Of a DNA stretch of 64,000 nucleotides, positions 17,690 through 26,966 are shown one piece after another. A model generated the notes under the pieces. The model was not told where the DNA came from and did not search any database. It worked only from the letters and a program-made list of their open reading frames with translations. The position numbers were made by a program, and so were the translations under genes. The stretch's first letter is position 1. The number at the start of each line of letters is the position of its first letter. The DNA comes from Aureispira anguillae (lineage in GTDB: Bacteria; Bacteroidota; Bacteroidia; Chitinophagales; Saprospiraceae), in assembly GCF_026000115.1 (NCBI RefSeq), contig NZ_AP026867.1:6177001-6241000 (forward strand), written 5' to 3'.

Positions 17690-18868
17690 ATGGCTAGTTA
17701 TAATATAGATGAACGAGGTTATTATGGAGTGTTTGGAGGGGCTTATATCCCTGAAATGCTCTACCCAAATGTAGAAGAACTGAGAAAGCAATACCTAAAA
17801 ATTACTGCCACTGCTGCATTTAAAAAAGAGTTTGATGCCTTGCTTAAAGACTATGTAGGAAGACCAACGCCCTTATATTTTGCCAAGCGCCTAAGCCAGA
17901 AATACAACACGAATATTTATTTAAAACGTGAAGATCTCTGTCATACTGGAGCGCATAAAATTAACAATACCATCGGGCAAATTTTGTTGGCTAAAGCTTT
18001 GAATAAACCAAGGATTATTGCCGAAACAGGAGCTGGGCAACATGGAGTAGCAACGGCAACCGTTTGCGCTTTGATGGGCTTGGAATGTATTGTTTACATG
18101 GGGGTTTTGGATGTGCAACGCCAAGCTCCGAATGTAGCTCGGATGAAAATGCTAGGCGCAAAGGTAGTGCCTGTTTATAGTGGCAGTAAAACCTTAAAAG
18201 ACGCTACAAACGAAGCGATTAGAGATTGGATCAATAATCCTGTAAATACACATTATATCATTGGGTCGGTTGTAGGACCGCATCCTTATCCTGACATGGT
18301 TGCTCGTTTTCAATCGGTTATTAGTGAAGAAATAAAACAGCAATTAAAGGAACAAATCGGGAGAGCTAACCCAGATCGTATTATCGCCTGTGTAGGAGGA
18401 GGGAGCAATGCTGCGGGCGCTTTTTTTCATTATATGGAAGAAGAAACCGTGGATTTGATTGCCGTAGAGGCCGCAGGAGAGGGGATTCATTCGGGGAAAT
18501 CAGCTGCAACGAGTGTTTTGGGGACGGAAGGGGTGATTCATGCTAGTAGAACACTCTTAATGCAAACAGCCGATGGGCAGATTGTTGAGCCTCATTCTAT
18601 TTCAGCAGGCTTGGATTATCCTGGGATTGGTCCGTTGCATGCGCATTTGATTAAGACCAAACGTGCTCAAGCTTTGGCTGTTACGGATCGAGAAGCCTTA
18701 ACAGCTGCTTATGAATTAACAAAGTTGGAAGGAATAATTCCTGCTTTGGAAAGTGCACATGCCTTAGCGGCTTTAGATCAATTAACCTTTCAGCCTGATG
18801 AAATAACGGTTTTAAACTTGTCAGGAAGAGGAGATAAAGATTTAGAGACGTATATGAAACACCTTTAA
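17690..18868 (+). CDS. trpB: Tryptophan synthase beta chain
   Basis: A 392-residue PLP enzyme that joins indole with serine. The PLP lysine is Lys90 in [17 protein letters not shown] and the GGGSNAAG phosphate loop are present, and the N-terminal [10 protein letters not shown] is the normal TrpB1 start. Followed by an unusual 101-base gap before trpA. Confidence 0.98.
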   Translation: MASYNIDERGYYGVFGGAYIPEMLYPNVEELRKQYLKITATAAFKKEFDALLKDYVGRPTPLYFAKRLSQKYNTNIYLKREDLCHTGAHKINNTIGQILLAKALNKPRIIAETGAGQHGVATATVCALMGLECIVYMGVLDVQRQAPNVARMKMLGAKVVPVYSGSKTLKDATNEAIRDWINNPVNTHYIIGSVVGPHPYPDMVARFQSVISEEIKQQLKEQIGRANPDRIIACVGGGSNAAGAFFHYMEEETVDLIAVEAAGEGIHSGKSAATSVLGTEGVIHASRTLLMQTADGQIVEPHSISAGLDYPGIGPLHAHLIKTKRAQALAVTDREALTAAYELTKLEGIIPALESAHALAALDQLTFQPDEITVLNLSGRGDKDLETYMKHL

Positions 18869-18969
18869 GTTATAATCAATATAATACAATTAGCTGCACT
18901 GCTACTATGTGAGCCTTCTGTTTTTTAATGGACTACGGAAGGTGTGTTAAGCGTTAAAAAAGAAAAACA
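18869..18969 (+). repeat. Spacer between trpB and trpA with repeat words
   Basis: The only long gap inside an otherwise tight operon. It shares ACTGCT and the 10-mer ATGGACTACG (18928-18937) with the intergenic segment at 4215-4231 and contains a weak CCTTC/GAAGG hairpin. It looks like a small repeat inserted between trpB and trpA; a role in differential expression cannot be excluded. Confidence 0.35.
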
Positions 18970-19758
18970 ATGAATAGAATTAATCAATTGTTCGAACGAA
19001 AACAAAAAGAAATACTCAACATATATTGTACAGCAGGTTACCCCAAATTAGAATCAACGGAGGATATTGTTCTTGGCTTGGATCAGGCAGGAGTAGATTT
19101 GGTTGAAATTGGGATGCCTTATTCTGACCCTTTGGCAGATGGTCCTACTATTCAGGCAAGTAGTACGATTGCCCTTAACAATGGAATGTCTATCAAAAAG
19201 CTTTTTGAGCAAATTGAGCAAGTAAGAAAACAAACCAACTTGCCAATTATCTTAATGGGATACATCAACCCTGTTATGCAATATGGGGTAGAAACTTTCC
19301 TTGAAGCCTGCCAAAGAGTAGGCGTAGACGGTTTAATCTTACCTGATTTACCAATGTACGAATATGAAAACCATTACCAAGCAAGTTTTGAAGCTTATGA
19401 TATTCGAATGATCTTTTTGGTGACTCCTCAAACATCTACAGAGCGAATTAAAAAAATTGATCAATTAAGCAATGCCTTTATTTATGTCGTTTCTTCTGCG
19501 GCAACAACTGGAAAACAAACGGGTTTTGGTGAAGAAAATATTGCTTATTTCAAACGGATCAAAGCACTAAAGTTAAAGAATCCTACTTTAATTGGTTTCG
19601 GTATTTCTGATGCAACAGCTTATCAAAGCGTTTGTGAATATGCCAATGGAGCCATTATAGGAAGTGCTTTTATTAGAATGTTAGAACATAGCAATCAAAT
19701 AAAACAGGATATCAGGCAGTTTGTAGTGGGAATAAAAGGAGAGATAGCTGTCAAATAA
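18970..19758 (+). CDS. trpA: Tryptophan synthase alpha chain
   Basis: A 262-residue TIM barrel that cleaves indole-3-glycerol phosphate and passes indole to TrpB. Catalytic Glu46 is in VEIGMPYSDP and Asp57 in LADGPTIQ; LMGYINP, GLILPDLP and FGISDA follow in the usual order. Standard length, complete. Confidence 0.97.
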   Translation: MNRINQLFERKQKEILNIYCTAGYPKLESTEDIVLGLDQAGVDLVEIGMPYSDPLADGPTIQASSTIALNNGMSIKKLFEQIEQVRKQTNLPIILMGYINPVMQYGVETFLEACQRVGVDGLILPDLPMYEYENHYQASFEAYDIRMIFLVTPQTSTERIKKIDQLSNAFIYVVSSAATTGKQTGFGEENIAYFKRIKALKLKNPTLIGFGISDATAYQSVCEYANGAIIGSAFIRMLEHSNQIKQDIRQFVVGIKGEIAVK

Positions 19759-19786
19759 AAATTTAGCACCTAAAAAAACAAAAATC

Positions 19787-20797
19787 ATGATTATTCAATT
19801 AGAGAAGAATATAAGCAATACTCAATATAAAGAACTTATAGAAAAACTAAAGAGTATTAATTACCAGTATACTAGTGTTAAAACGCAGTTTCAAGAATAT
19901 TTGGTAGCAATCGGAAAACAAGCGTTTGACATTCGTAGTATTGGGGTGTTAGATGGTGTAAAGGATTTGCATAGAGTGAGCGATAATTATAAATTGGTTT
20001 CTAGCAAATGGAAAGTAAAAGATACTGTTATTGATTTGGGAGATAATGTAAAGATAGGAGGTGGAAATTTTACGGTTATGGCTGGTCCTTGTTCTATAGA
20101 AGGAGAGGCACAGATCGAAGAAACGGTTAAACATTTGGTTCAAAACAATGTTCGTATAATGAGAGGCGGCGTTTACAAGCCTAGAAGTTCGCCTTATTCT
20201 TTTAGAGGAATGGGCTTAGACGGCTTAAAACTTTTTTATAAGGCTTGCCAAGCAAATGGAATTAAAATTATTACAGAGGTGATGCAAGTATCGCAGATAG
20301 AAGACATGCTGGATTATGTGGATGTCCTTCAGGTTGGTGCTAGAAATGCTCAGAATTTTAATTTGTTGGATGCTTTGGGGAAAGTAGATAAGCCTGTGTT
20401 GCTAAAACGAGGAATTTCAGGAACAATTGATGAGCTATTGCAGGCCGCAGAGTATGTTTTTTCGAATGGCAATGAGAAAATTATGCTTTGTGAACGAGGA
20501 ATTCGATCTTTTGAGAAAAGTTATCGGAATACATTGGATTTAAATGCCGTTCCAATTCTGAAAGATAAATCGCACTTGCCCGTTATTGTTGATCCCTCGC
20601 ATGGAATTGGCGTACGCAAACATGTTGAGCAAATGGCTTTGGCTGGCATTATGGCAGGGGCAGATGGTTTGATTGTGGAGGTGCATCGCCAGCCTGAAAA
20701 AGCCTTTTCTGATGGACAACAAACCCTTTCGTTTATGGAAGCTGAATTGTTGTATCAAAAAATAAAACAAACTGTTAGTTTACGAGATTCTTTTTAA
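19787..20797 (+). CDS. 3-deoxy-7-phosphoheptulonate (DAHP) synthase, type I-beta with N-terminal regulatory domain
   Basis: A 336-residue enzyme for the first step of the shikimate pathway. Residues 1-70 form a ferredoxin-like domain as in the Thermotoga-type enzymes, where it mediates feedback inhibition. The barrel has MAGPCSIEG, RGGVYKPRSSPYSF, EVMQ, QVGARNAQNF, LLKRGISG and VDPSHGIG, the standard PEP/metal residues. It is 28 bases downstream of trpA and so probably under the trp attenuator, supplying chorismate when Trp is scarce. Confidence 0.95.
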   Translation: MIIQLEKNISNTQYKELIEKLKSINYQYTSVKTQFQEYLVAIGKQAFDIRSIGVLDGVKDLHRVSDNYKLVSSKWKVKDTVIDLGDNVKIGGGNFTVMAGPCSIEGEAQIEETVKHLVQNNVRIMRGGVYKPRSSPYSFRGMGLDGLKLFYKACQANGIKIITEVMQVSQIEDMLDYVDVLQVGARNAQNFNLLDALGKVDKPVLLKRGISGTIDELLQAAEYVFSNGNEKIMLCERGIRSFEKSYRNTLDLNAVPILKDKSHLPVIVDPSHGIGVRKHVEQMALAGIMAGADGLIVEVHRQPEKAFSDGQQTLSFMEAELLYQKIKQTVSLRDSF

Positions 20798-20878
20798 TAT
20801 TTTTGTTTGAAATGCTGATCGTGTACAGGTAGTTACATCAGTCTATCTTTATCACCAAACTATCATAATTAAAAATTC

Positions 20879-22096
20879 ATGATGACGCTTAAAACCAAAA
20901 AACTTCAAGGAGAAATTACATTAAATGGATCTAAAAGTATCAGCAATCGAATCCTAATGATTCAAGCAATATTGGGCGAAGAGTTTCCGATTCTTGGATT
21001 GTCAAATGCCAAAGATACGACTACCTTAAAAGGTCTTTTGAGCAAATTACACGAACCTATCTTAGATGCAGGAGAAGCAGGGACGGCTTACCGTTTTATG
21101 ACAGCATATTTGGCTTGGAAAGGCAACAACCAAGTTTTGATGGGAACCAAAAGAATGTGCGAACGTCCGATTGGTGTTTTGGCTGATGCGCTCAATGGGT
21201 TGGGCGCCCAAATTCATTATCTGGGCAAAAAGGGCTACCCGCCATTACAAATGAAAACACATGAAATAGATGGATGGAAACAACGGGTGTGCATGGGGGC
21301 TGATGTGAGCAGTCAATTTATTTCTGCTTTATTGCTAATTGCTCCTGTATTGCCCAAAGGGATAGAATTGATCTTAGAAGGCAAGGTTATTTCTCGACCT
21401 TATATCCAAATGACTTTAAATTTGATGGAAGAGTTTGGCATTCTTGCCCTATGGCACAATGATATGATAAAAGTGCCGCCTCAAAAATATCAGCCCAAAT
21501 CATTTAGAGTAGAGGCAGATTGGTCGGCAGCTTCCTATTATTATAGCTTAGTAGCACTTTCTGACAGTGCTCAACTTCAATTGAATGGCTTGCAAGAAAA
21601 ATCCGTACAAGGAGATGCGGTAATTGTTGATATTATGAAGCAATTTGGAGTAAAAACTACCTTTAATAAAAAGGGCATTTTACTGACAAAGGAACCTACA
21701 GAAATTACACATTTCAAATACGATTGTTCCGATTGCCCTGATATTGCCCAAACGTTAGCCGTAATGTGTGCGGCTTTGGAGGTAAATGCATTACTCACAG
21801 GTCTGGAAACCTTAACAATTAAAGAGACCGATCGAATTCATGCGGTAAAGGTAGAATTAGAAAAATTGGGCTGTGAAATAGAAACAACTGCCAACTCTCT
21901 TTGGGTTAAGAAAGGTATTACTAATAAAAATCAAGCGGCAAGGGTTGGAACCTATGATGACCATAGAATGGCAATGGCCTTTGCGCCCCTTGCCTTAGTG
22001 CTAAATCAGGTGAAAATGGAAGATAAGCAGGTGGTCAACAAGTCTTATCCCAAGTTTTGGGATGATTTTAACTATTTAGGCTTGACAAATTATTAA
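20879..22096 (+). CDS. aroA: 3-phosphoshikimate 1-carboxyvinyltransferase (EPSP synthase)
   Basis: A 405-residue enzyme adding enolpyruvate from PEP to shikimate 3-phosphate. GSKSISNR near the N-terminus (Lys19), DAGEAGTAYRF, a MCERPIG segment, VSSQFISALLLIAP, ADWSAASYY, LTIKETDRI and YDDHRMAMAFA mark both halves of the inside-out barrel. The sequence follows the diverged Bacteroidota form with EAGTAYR in place of NAGTAMR. Last gene of the trp/aro run, 81 bases after the DAHP synthase gene. Confidence 0.95.
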   Translation: MMTLKTKKLQGEITLNGSKSISNRILMIQAILGEEFPILGLSNAKDTTTLKGLLSKLHEPILDAGEAGTAYRFMTAYLAWKGNNQVLMGTKRMCERPIGVLADALNGLGAQIHYLGKKGYPPLQMKTHEIDGWKQRVCMGADVSSQFISALLLIAPVLPKGIELILEGKVISRPYIQMTLNLMEEFGILALWHNDMIKVPPQKYQPKSFRVEADWSAASYYYSLVALSDSAQLQLNGLQEKSVQGDAVIVDIMKQFGVKTTFNKKGILLTKEPTEITHFKYDCSDCPDIAQTLAVMCAALEVNALLTGLETLTIKETDRIHAVKVELEKLGCEIETTANSLWVKKGITNKNQAARVGTYDDHRMAMAFAPLALVLNQVKMEDKQVVNKSYPKFWDDFNYLGLTNY

Positions 22097-22211
22097 TTCG
22101 GTTAGCGATAAGTGTTTTATTAATAGGTTTTTAAATAACAAACAATTAATAAAGAATATCTTTAAAAAAAATGCGTTAGATTTAGTAACTTAGGTTGTTC
22201 TTCTTCGAATA

Positions 22212-22250
22212 TACTTCCTACCCAAATAGCCCTTATTTTGGTAGGAAGTA
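22212..22250. terminator. 17-bp hairpin between aroA and the GH18 gene
   Basis: Arms 22212-22228 and 22234-22250 pair with one mismatch around a 5-base GCCCT loop. It lies 115 bases after aroA and only 14 bases before the GH18 ATG, with no T-run on either side. It may end the trp/aro transcript or control translation of the secreted protein. Confidence 0.45.
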
Positions 22251-22264
22251 CTAAATCAATCGCT

Positions 22265-25200
22265 ATGAAAACACACCATATTTTAGCGCTAACTCTATCT
22301 ATAAGCATAGGGCTTTTGTGGCAAGCTACATTATTGGCTCAATATCAATTCCCTTCTGTTCACCAAGAGCAACTTGATTATTACAATAGTTTGGGTCCCA
22401 TGACAGCCTTGCAATGGGACAAAATAAATGGCTATAGCCCTATGCCCAGCAAGGGGCAGCAGCGTTCTAATTGTTCCTTGGACAAAATAGTTTTTGGCTG
22501 GCATCCTTATTGGGTGGGAAGTGCTTATAATAATTATGATTGGGATTTATTATCTGATCTTTCGTATTTTTCTTACGAAGTGGACGCTGCGACAGGAAAT
22601 GCGGTTTCTACGCATGGTTGGGCAACTGCTAATGTGATCGATGTTGCCAAATCTAATGGTGTTCGGGTTAACCTATGCGTCACTTTATTTTCTAATCATG
22701 CTACTTTTTTTGGAAGTAGCACCGCCCAACAAACCTTAATCTCTAACTTGATAGGAATGGTGCAAAGTCGAGGAGCCAATGGCGTAAACATTGATTTTGA
22801 GCAAATTCCTAGCAGCCAGAAAACCAATTTCACAAACTTCATGATCAATCTGGCAACACAAATGCACACCGCTATTCCTGGCTCGCAAGTAAGTACGGTA
22901 TTGTATGCTGTAGATTGGAATAATATATTTGATGTAACGGCTTTAGCACCTCATGTGGATTTGTTTATTATTATGGGCTATGATTATTATTGGACAAATA
23001 GTAGCAATGCTGGCCCTAACGACCCTTTATATAGTTACCTTTCCAATAGTTATTTGTACAGTTTATCTCGATCAATTACAGACTATTTGTCAAAGGGGCT
23101 ACCTGCCCATCAATTGGTATTGGGCTTGCCGTATTATGGTCGAGAATGGCCTGTGGTTGGCAATACTATTCCCGCTGCTACGACAGGGGGAGGCACCGCA
23201 CGAACTTACAAAACAGTAGAAGACAACCTTAGTGGAAACTATAACAATCGCCTGTGGAACAATCCTAGCCAAACGCCTTATTATTCCTTTCATGATGGAA
23301 CTTCTTGGAGGCAGTGTTTTGCAATGGACGAAGAAGGCTTAGCCAAACGGTTGGATGTGGTGTTACGGCGAGATTTAGCAGGAATGGGAATTTGGGCTTT
23401 GGGGTATGACGATGGCTATCATGAGCTTTGGGATGTGATTGAACAGAAAATGACACCTTGTAGAACAGTGCCTTGTATTGATACTTTATATGATATGGGA
23501 GGTGCTGATCGTAATTATTACAACAAAGAGGATTACATTTATACCGTCAATCCACAAAACGGAGCTTATCCTCTGACCTTAGATTTTACAATGTTTGATG
23601 TAGAGTTAAATTATGACTATCTCAAACTTTATAATGGAACAGATACAACCGCTCCTTTGATTGGCAGTTATACAGGAACCAATAGTCCTGGCAATCTAAC
23701 AGCAAGCAGTGGAGCAGTTACTTTTTGGTTTGAATCTGACGGCGCAACAACCGCTCCTGGTTGGGAAGTTATTTATAATTGTAACTTACCTACCAATACA
23801 CTTGCAGATACGATTATTTTAGGGACAACAGCAGGAACGCAACTAAACTGTGGTAATCCTTATCATTGGTTGTACGATAGTGGAGGAGAGGCAGGGCATT
23901 ATGCCAATAATGAAAGCCTACAGCAGACCTTTTGTAATAATGATACCAGCAAAGCCGTTCGCATTTCTTTTCGTCCTAACCCAACTGCTGATGAACAAGT
24001 AAAACTGAGTAGCACAAGTTCAGGGAATGATTATCTTTATTTGTACAATGGGGCGAATAGCAATGCTAATTTAATTGGCGTATATACTGGAGCTTCTTCT
24101 GCGGCACCTCAGCCTGGGACTTTTATTTCTAGTGGCAACTGTTTGACGGTTAAAATGGAAACGGATGGCAATACAACCAATGAAGGGTTCAAGGCACGGT
24201 TGTATTGTAGCGACCCGCCTACTTCAGTGGCACCTATTTGGGTAGGAGGAAATGCAGGAACGACTCTTTTTACAGACAATGGAGGGCTTACGGGCAATTA
24301 CAATAACAATGAAAATTACACAAAAACCTATTGTCCTGATGCAACAGCTCCTGTGGGAGAAGTCGTTTGGGCAAGATTTAACGACACGATAGGGATCGAA
24401 CGAAATTGGGATTATTTGTATGTTTTTGACGGAGCGAATACCGAAACGGGTCGCCTTATAGCTGTCTATACAGGAGATACTTTAAATACAAATTTGCTAG
24501 CAACCATCAAGGCAACAACTGCTAATGCTTCGGGTTGCTTAACCTTTCAATTTTACTCGGATGGAGCAACTGTTGCTTCAGGATGGGAAGCGACAATTTA
24601 TACAGGAAAAGCACGCAAGGGTTATGGAGCAGAGGATTGTATTGATGCAACGCCTATTTTAGAAGAAAATAAGACCTATGCAGGTAGCACTATGCTGGCT
24701 ACTGGGAGACCTGATGGTCCAGACCCTAGCCTAAACATAGCTTTGGCTGCTTTGCCAAATTGTTCTGGAGCAAACGCCATCACTCGTTTAGAGAATACGG
24801 TATGGTATCGTTTTACCACGGCTGATACTTTTTGTATGGCCAATCAGATGATGATACGACTGGATAATATTTCATGCCAGAGTGTAGCTGGAACAGGCTC
24901 TGGAGTACAATTTGTCTTGTACGAGGCCGCTAGTTGCCAAAATGGAAGCACTTGGGGGAGTCCTATTTATTGTGCCGACAAATTATTGAGTGGAGATAGT
25001 ATTCTTATGACGAATTTGTTGCAGCCTAATACGAAGTATTATATTATGATTGATGGTTATGCAGGACAACATTGCAATTTTGATCTTCAAATAGAAAATA
25101 GCGACTCTATGCCTTGTATTTTTGCTGGGACAAAACCTAAGGTGGTTAAATCAGTTGGCTTTAGAGCTTACCCGAATCCAGCGACTCACATTTTAAATCT

Positions 25201-25402
25201 AGCGTATGACCAAGCACCACAAGGCAATGCTATATTACAAATTGTAGATGTAACAGGAAGAGTGGTGCAACAAGAGCAAATTTTGATTGAAGATCGACAT
25301 TGGGAATATCAATTGGATATTCGTTCTTTGCCACAAGGGATTTATATTTATCAGTTAAAAACGGATGGAGAGCGACAGTTTGGGAAGTTTCGTAAAATGT
25401 GA
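22265..25402 (+). CDS. T9SS-secreted GH18-family glycosidase with CUB-like domains
   Basis: A 1045-residue secreted protein: signal peptide (ends ATLLAQ), then a GH18 barrel (about residues 70-400) with GVNIDFEQI carrying the catalytic Glu179 in the DxE part of the motif, and FIIMGYDYYW. Three CUB-like beta-sandwich modules follow (about 405-500, 530-640, 655-765; each with a DYLYLYNG-type strand and a late FxSDGxTxxxGWE/F turn), then a further beta domain and a C-terminal T9SS type A sorting domain (YPNPA ... GIYIYQLK). Likely substrates are beta-1,4-GlcNAc polymers such as chitin or peptidoglycan-like glycans. The first ATG at 22238 is passed over because 22265 opens a proper signal peptide. 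Confidence 0.9.
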   Translation: MKTHHILALTLSISIGLLWQATLLAQYQFPSVHQEQLDYYNSLGPMTALQWDKINGYSPMPSKGQQRSNCSLDKIVFGWHPYWVGSAYNNYDWDLLSDLSYFSYEVDAATGNAVSTHGWATANVIDVAKSNGVRVNLCVTLFSNHATFFGSSTAQQTLISNLIGMVQSRGANGVNIDFEQIPSSQKTNFTNFMINLATQMHTAIPGSQVSTVLYAVDWNNIFDVTALAPHVDLFIIMGYDYYWTNSSNAGPNDPLYSYLSNSYLYSLSRSITDYLSKGLPAHQLVLGLPYYGREWPVVGNTIPAATTGGGTARTYKTVEDNLSGNYNNRLWNNPSQTPYYSFHDGTSWRQCFAMDEEGLAKRLDVVLRRDLAGMGIWALGYDDGYHELWDVIEQKMTPCRTVPCIDTLYDMGGADRNYYNKEDYIYTVNPQNGAYPLTLDFTMFDVELNYDYLKLYNGTDTTAPLIGSYTGTNSPGNLTASSGAVTFWFESDGATTAPGWEVIYNCNLPTNTLADTIILGTTAGTQLNCGNPYHWLYDSGGEAGHYANNESLQQTFCNNDTSKAVRISFRPNPTADEQVKLSSTSSGNDYLYLYNGANSNANLIGVYTGASSAAPQPGTFISSGNCLTVKMETDGNTTNEGFKARLYCSDPPTSVAPIWVGGNAGTTLFTDNGGLTGNYNNNENYTKTYCPDATAPVGEVVWARFNDTIGIERNWDYLYVFDGANTETGRLIAVYTGDTLNTNLLATIKATTANASGCLTFQFYSDGATVASGWEATIYTGKARKGYGAEDCIDATPILEENKTYAGSTMLATGRPDGPDPSLNIALAALPNCSGANAITRLENTVWYRFTTADTFCMANQMMIRLDNISCQSVAGTGSGVQFVLYEAASCQNGSTWGSPIYCADKLLSGDSILMTNLLQPNTKYYIMIDGYAGQHCNFDLQIENSDSMPCIFAGTKPKVVKSVGFRAYPNPATHILNLAYDQAPQGNAILQIVDVTGRVVQQEQILIEDRHWEYQLDIRSLPQGIYIYQLKTDGERQFGKFRKM

Positions 25403-25433
25403 TTTTAAATCTATTCAAGATGATGGCTGCCGC

Positions 25434-26834
25434 TTAGGTGATTTGAGCTAATAGCCAAGGACGTTCTGTTAATGGATGGGTCTTAATAATGGACTGCCTT
25501 AAGTGCTCCTTTTCTATTAAATCATTCAAATTTGCATAAATGATTTTTCTAGTAATTGCGATCGTATTACCATAAATTTGGCGATGATAAGCCAGTACTT
25601 TTTTACGATTTAAATAGACAGAAAAATTATCTAAATGAGCTTCTAATAAGTCGTATTCTTCTAATTTCCAATAGATTTTTAGCAATAATGTTTTGATCGC
25701 TAAACCAATAAATAAATCAATTGGGTCCGTTGCTACCAATAGATTTAGGGCTTCTGAAAATTTATCTTGTTCAAAAAACAATTTAGCTTTAACATAATTA
25801 GTATAATCTTTCTGGTGGCTGATTTTAATTTTTGTACTATACTTTTTAATGAAAGAATTAGTCCAATCGTAAGCTTTTAGACGCAAAGCAGCAGTAGCAA
25901 TATTCTTGAATGTATTATGGCTTAAATGCCCTTTTTCTATCCAAATTTGTCGATCTAAGCCCAAGCAATAAATATCAAAAACCTCCTGTACGTAGGTCTC
26001 TGCACCTGTATTCAAACGCTTAATGCAATAATTAATTGCTAAAAGGCAGATATACTTTAGTTCCTTTGCAGCTAAGGGAACTTTTTGGTTAATTAATAAA
26101 TCCTTTAATACTTTAAAATGATTTTCTTCCTTGGGATTAGCCAATGCCATATAACTATGGTAATAACTTCTAACGACTATATCTTTGTCATAGGCAGGAG
26201 AGGATGCTTCTGCTAGAATGGCATCTAGAAATGGTACTTTATAGTTGATTTGATATAAATTTTTGTGAGAGATAGCTGTACAAGCATTTCTAAGTGTGCT
26301 GATAATAGTAAAAGTAGCTAAATCCGTAAAAATAGCTTGGAGATTAGTTTGTTGTTGTCGTTCTTCTGTTCCTGCCCAATCAAAGGTAGCCTGTTCCAAT
26401 AAAAAGCTATTGTGATAATACTGTTCATTTAAATAAGGGCTATTGGATAATTCTAATTCAGCTTTATTTAGGGCTTTTTTGGCAAGATAGGGCATGTTTC
26501 TATCTTGATAATATTGATGGAGCAAAAAATAGCCATTTAGTGCACTTTTTTTTGACATTAAATATCTGATATATTCTTCTAATACCTCTAATGAAAAAGA
26601 CAATACATGATTCAATCGAGCTCTGTTATAATCACAAGAAGGATATAAGTGTTTAAATACTCGTTCTCGTTGAACAGATGTTGGCGTTATCTTACGCCTA
26701 GACAGTAGGTAATCAATAATTTTTGACACATCCTTATGTTGATTATGAATAGGCGAATGTACCCAACGTCTTAGCCCTATCTTTTCTGTTTTATTGAAGC
26801 TCTGAAAAACTTCTATGACTTTGCTTTTATACAT
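25434..26834 (-). CDS. Helical-repeat protein of unknown function (paralogue of 9095-10624)
   Basis: A 466-residue all-helical protein without signal peptide. It shares layout with 9095-10624: an N-terminal SFNKTEKIGLRRW pattern, a region of about 90 residues ending in LEEYIRYLM, then TPR-like helices rich in Y, L and N. It lies tail to tail with the GH18 gene (31 bases between stops) and is divergent from the large T9SS protein at 26967. No enzymatic motif; function unknown. Confidence 0.7.
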   Translation of the reverse strand: MYKSKVIEVFQSFNKTEKIGLRRWVHSPIHNQHKDVSKIIDYLLSRRKITPTSVQRERVFKHLYPSCDYNRARLNHVLSFSLEVLEEYIRYLMSKKSALNGYFLLHQYYQDRNMPYLAKKALNKAELELSNSPYLNEQYYHNSFLLEQATFDWAGTEERQQQTNLQAIFTDLATFTIISTLRNACTAISHKNLYQINYKVPFLDAILAEASSPAYDKDIVVRSYYHSYMALANPKEENHFKVLKDLLINQKVPLAAKELKYICLLAINYCIKRLNTGAETYVQEVFDIYCLGLDRQIWIEKGHLSHNTFKNIATAALRLKAYDWTNSFIKKYSTKIKISHQKDYTNYVKAKLFFEQDKFSEALNLLVATDPIDLFIGLAIKTLLLKIYWKLEEYDLLEAHLDNFSVYLNRKKVLAYHRQIYGNTIAITRKIIYANLNDLIEKEHLRQSIIKTHPLTERPWLLAQIT

Positions 26835-26887
26835 AAATACAAAGATAGAAAATACGGTAAACTTCTGATAAGCATGTAATAATGTTT

Positions 26888-26918
26888 TTGTTTCTACTTT
26901 TTTTAGTTCCTACTTTTG
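26888..26918 (+). promoter_or_regulatory. Bacteroidota-type promoter of the 26967 gene
   Basis: TTG at 26888-26890 (in TTTTTG), 20 bases, then TACTTTTG at 26911-26918: an exact TAnnTTTG box at the right spacing. The predicted start near 26924 leaves a leader of about 43 bases before the ATG at 26967. It also supports that ATG over the upstream in-frame one at 26916, which overlaps the promoter box. Confidence 0.75.
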
Positions 26919-26966
26919 CCTTACCAACTAGCCAATTCAATTAAAAACACCAAAAACAACGATTAT

